The notes below the pieces were generated by a model. That model did not search any database. It was not told where the DNA came from and was given only the letters and a program-made list of their open reading frames with translations. The position numbers and the translations under genes are program-made. Shown here in pieces: positions 62,770 to 64,000 of a stretch of DNA of 64,000 nucleotides. This DNA is from Mycolicibacter icosiumassiliensis (GTDB lineage Bacteria; Actinomycetota; Actinomycetes; Mycobacteriales; Mycobacteriaceae). The DNA lies in assembly GCF_900078685.2 (NCBI RefSeq), contig NZ_LT546166.1:3010482-3074481 (forward strand). Reading direction: 5' to 3'. The stretch's first letter is position 1. The number at the start of each line of letters is the position of its first letter.

Positions 62770-64000
62770 ATGCGGCGATTGGCAGAGCTGGTGGTGCGAT
62801 GGCCCTTGGCGGTCATCGGGATCTGGATCGCGATCGCGGCAGCACTGCCTCTGGCCTTCCCCTCTCTCGGCGAGATGGCCCAGCAGCATCCGCTCGCGAT
62901 CCTGCCCAGCGATGCGCCCTCAAGCGTCACCGCACAGAAGATGGCCGAGGCGTTTCAGGAATCGGGATCCGAAGACCTACTGCTGGTGGTCCTGACGGAT
63001 GACAACGGGCTCAATCACGCCGACGAGTCCGTGTACCGCAAGCTGGTCGATGCGCTGCGCCGCGACACCGAAAACGTGGTGATGCTCCAGGATTTCATCA
63101 CCACGCCACCGCTGCGTCCGATCGTGACCAGCAAGGACGAGAAAGCGTGGGTGGTGCCGGTCGGAGTCGCCGGCGAACTGGGGACGCCCCAGTCATTCGC
63201 CGCATTCAACCGGATCGGCGCGCTGGTCGATCACGCGTTGGAGCAGGCCCCGGAGGGGTCGGCGCTGACCGCACATCTGACCGGTCCGGCGGCAACCGTT
63301 GCCGACCTGACGGTCGCCGGCGAGCACGACCGGCTTCCCATTGAACTGGCGATCGCGGTGCTGGTGCTCCTGGTTCTGCTGGTGGTGTACCGCAGCCCGA
63401 TCACGATGCTGCTGCCACTGATATCCATCGGGATATCTCTGGTGATCGCCCAAGCGCTGGTGGCCGGATACTCCCAGTTGACGGACTCGGGCGTCTCCAA
63501 CCAGTCCGTCGTCTTTCTGAGCGCGATCATGGCCGGTGCCGGAACGGATTACGCGGTCTTCCTGATCAGCCGCTACCACGACCAGTTGCGGTCGGGAGCG
63601 GATTCAGATCAAGCGGTCAAGGGCGCGATGATGTCGATCGGCAAGGTGATTGCCGCCTCCGCCGCAACCGTCGGAATCACTTTTCTGGTGATCAGCTTCG
63701 CCCGGATGGGCGTCTTCAAGACGGTCGGTTCGTCGGCGGCGATCGGCATCGGCGTGGCATTCCTTGCCGCGCTAACGTTACTGCCGGCGATTCTGGTGCT
63801 GGCCGGGGCACGGGGCTGGGTCAAACCGCGTCGCGAGTTGACCGCTCGATTGTGGCGCAAGTCGGGTATTCGCATTGTGCGCAGGCCGAAGGCCCACCTG
63901 CTGGCCAGTCTGCTCGTGTTGGCCGCGCTGGCCGGCTGCGCAGCCTTCGTGCGCTACAACTACGACGATCGCAAGGCCCTGCGGCCGTCGGCTCCTAGTT
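62770..64000 (+). CDS. mmpL10: MmpL-family lipid transporter, 5' part
   Basis: 410 codons are visible and the gene runs out of the window. It begins [20 protein letters not shown] (first helix), then a large periplasmic domain at about 30-190. Helices follow from about 197, including [18 protein letters not shown] near 257-274, the proton-relay Asp-Tyr motif of MmpL proteins. A further helix begins near 378. MmpL10 exports a diacyltrehalose precursor in the polyphleate pathway; the assignment to MmpL10 rests on gene order. Confidence 0.9.
   Translation, partial: MRRLAELVVRWPLAVIGIWIAIAAALPLAFPSLGEMAQQHPLAILPSDAPSSVTAQKMAEAFQESGSEDLLLVVLTDDNGLNHADESVYRKLVDALRRDTENVVMLQDFITTPPLRPIVTSKDEKAWVVPVGVAGELGTPQSFAAFNRIGALVDHALEQAPEGSALTAHLTGPAATVADLTVAGEHDRLPIELAIAVLVLLVLLVVYRSPITMLLPLISIGISLVIAQALVAGYSQLTDSGVSNQSVVFLSAIMAGAGTDYAVFLISRYHDQLRSGADSDQAVKGAMMSIGKVIAASAATVGITFLVISFARMGVFKTVGSSAAIGIGVAFLAALTLLPAILVLAGARGWVKPRRELTARLWRKSGIRIVRRPKAHLLASLLVLAALAGCAAFVRYNYDDRKALRPSAPS

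Overview
The window is about 68 percent GC and comes from a member of the Mycobacteriaceae. The evidence is gene content and order. From about 7 kb to 48 kb it follows the M. tuberculosis Rv2143-Rv2188c block nearly gene for gene: the division and cell wall (dcw) cluster from wag31 to mraZ, then lppM, idsA2, mptA, pknL, aroG, the lipoarabinomannan (LAM) mannosyltransferases, fadD15 and pimB'. I cannot name the species. Locus tags quoted here are recalled homologues, not search results.

Layout. (1) 1-3.4 kb is accessory DNA: a HAD-family hydrolase cut by the window edge, a short ORF carrying two export signals, a stand-alone DUF4143 ATPase preceded by three direct repeats spaced 23 bp, and a GntR/FCD regulator. 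(2) 3.5-7.0 kb holds a carboxylic acid reductase divergent from the regulator, with a near-consensus promoter overlapping a GntR-type palindrome. (3) 7.1-29.4 kb is the dcw cluster, nearly all on the minus strand and read mraZ-rsmH-ftsL-like-pbpB-murE-murF-mraY-murD-ftsW-murG-murC-ftsQ-ftsZ-pgeF-sepF-yggT-wag31, with many 4-bp start/stop overlaps. Two departures from the usual order are visible. The yggS gene expected between pgeF and sepF is absent. A plus-strand gene for a DUF2249 protein with a degenerate hemerythrin domain sits between yggT and wag31. (4) 29.7-48.0 kb is a mosaic of envelope and lipid genes on both strands: DUF3040 protein, GNAT, lppM, MTHFR-like protein, polyprenyl synthase, mptA, the pknL/Rv2175c pair, aroG, RNase AS, an alpha-1,2-mannosyltransferase, acyltransferase, ArsA-like ATPase, two SRPBCC proteins, fadD15 and pimB'. 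(5) 48.1-64.0 kb departs from the M. tuberculosis order. It holds an MFS transporter, a GAP-family protein, an 11-kb bimodular type I polyketide synthase, a PapA acyltransferase and the first part of an MmpL transporter. This matches the gene set for trehalose polyphleates (TPP; pks-papA-mmpL10).

How it works together. The dcw block builds and positions the septum: Mur ligases, MraY and MurG make lipid II; FtsW and PbpB polymerise it; FtsZ, FtsQ, SepF and Wag31 organise division and polar growth. MptA, Rv2181 and PimB' belong to phosphatidylinositol mannoside, lipomannan and LAM synthesis. The terminal cluster should make, transfer and export a polyunsaturated acyl glycolipid of the outer membrane.

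The most notable findings are: a 57-bp imperfectly palindromic repeat inserted in frame in two unrelated essential-type enzymes (once in murD, twice in tandem in mptA); a hemerythrin-like domain that appears to have lost its metal ligands; three 23-bp-spaced repeats before the orphan ATPase; a PKS whose first module has no dehydratase; and the placement of the TPP locus beside pimB'.
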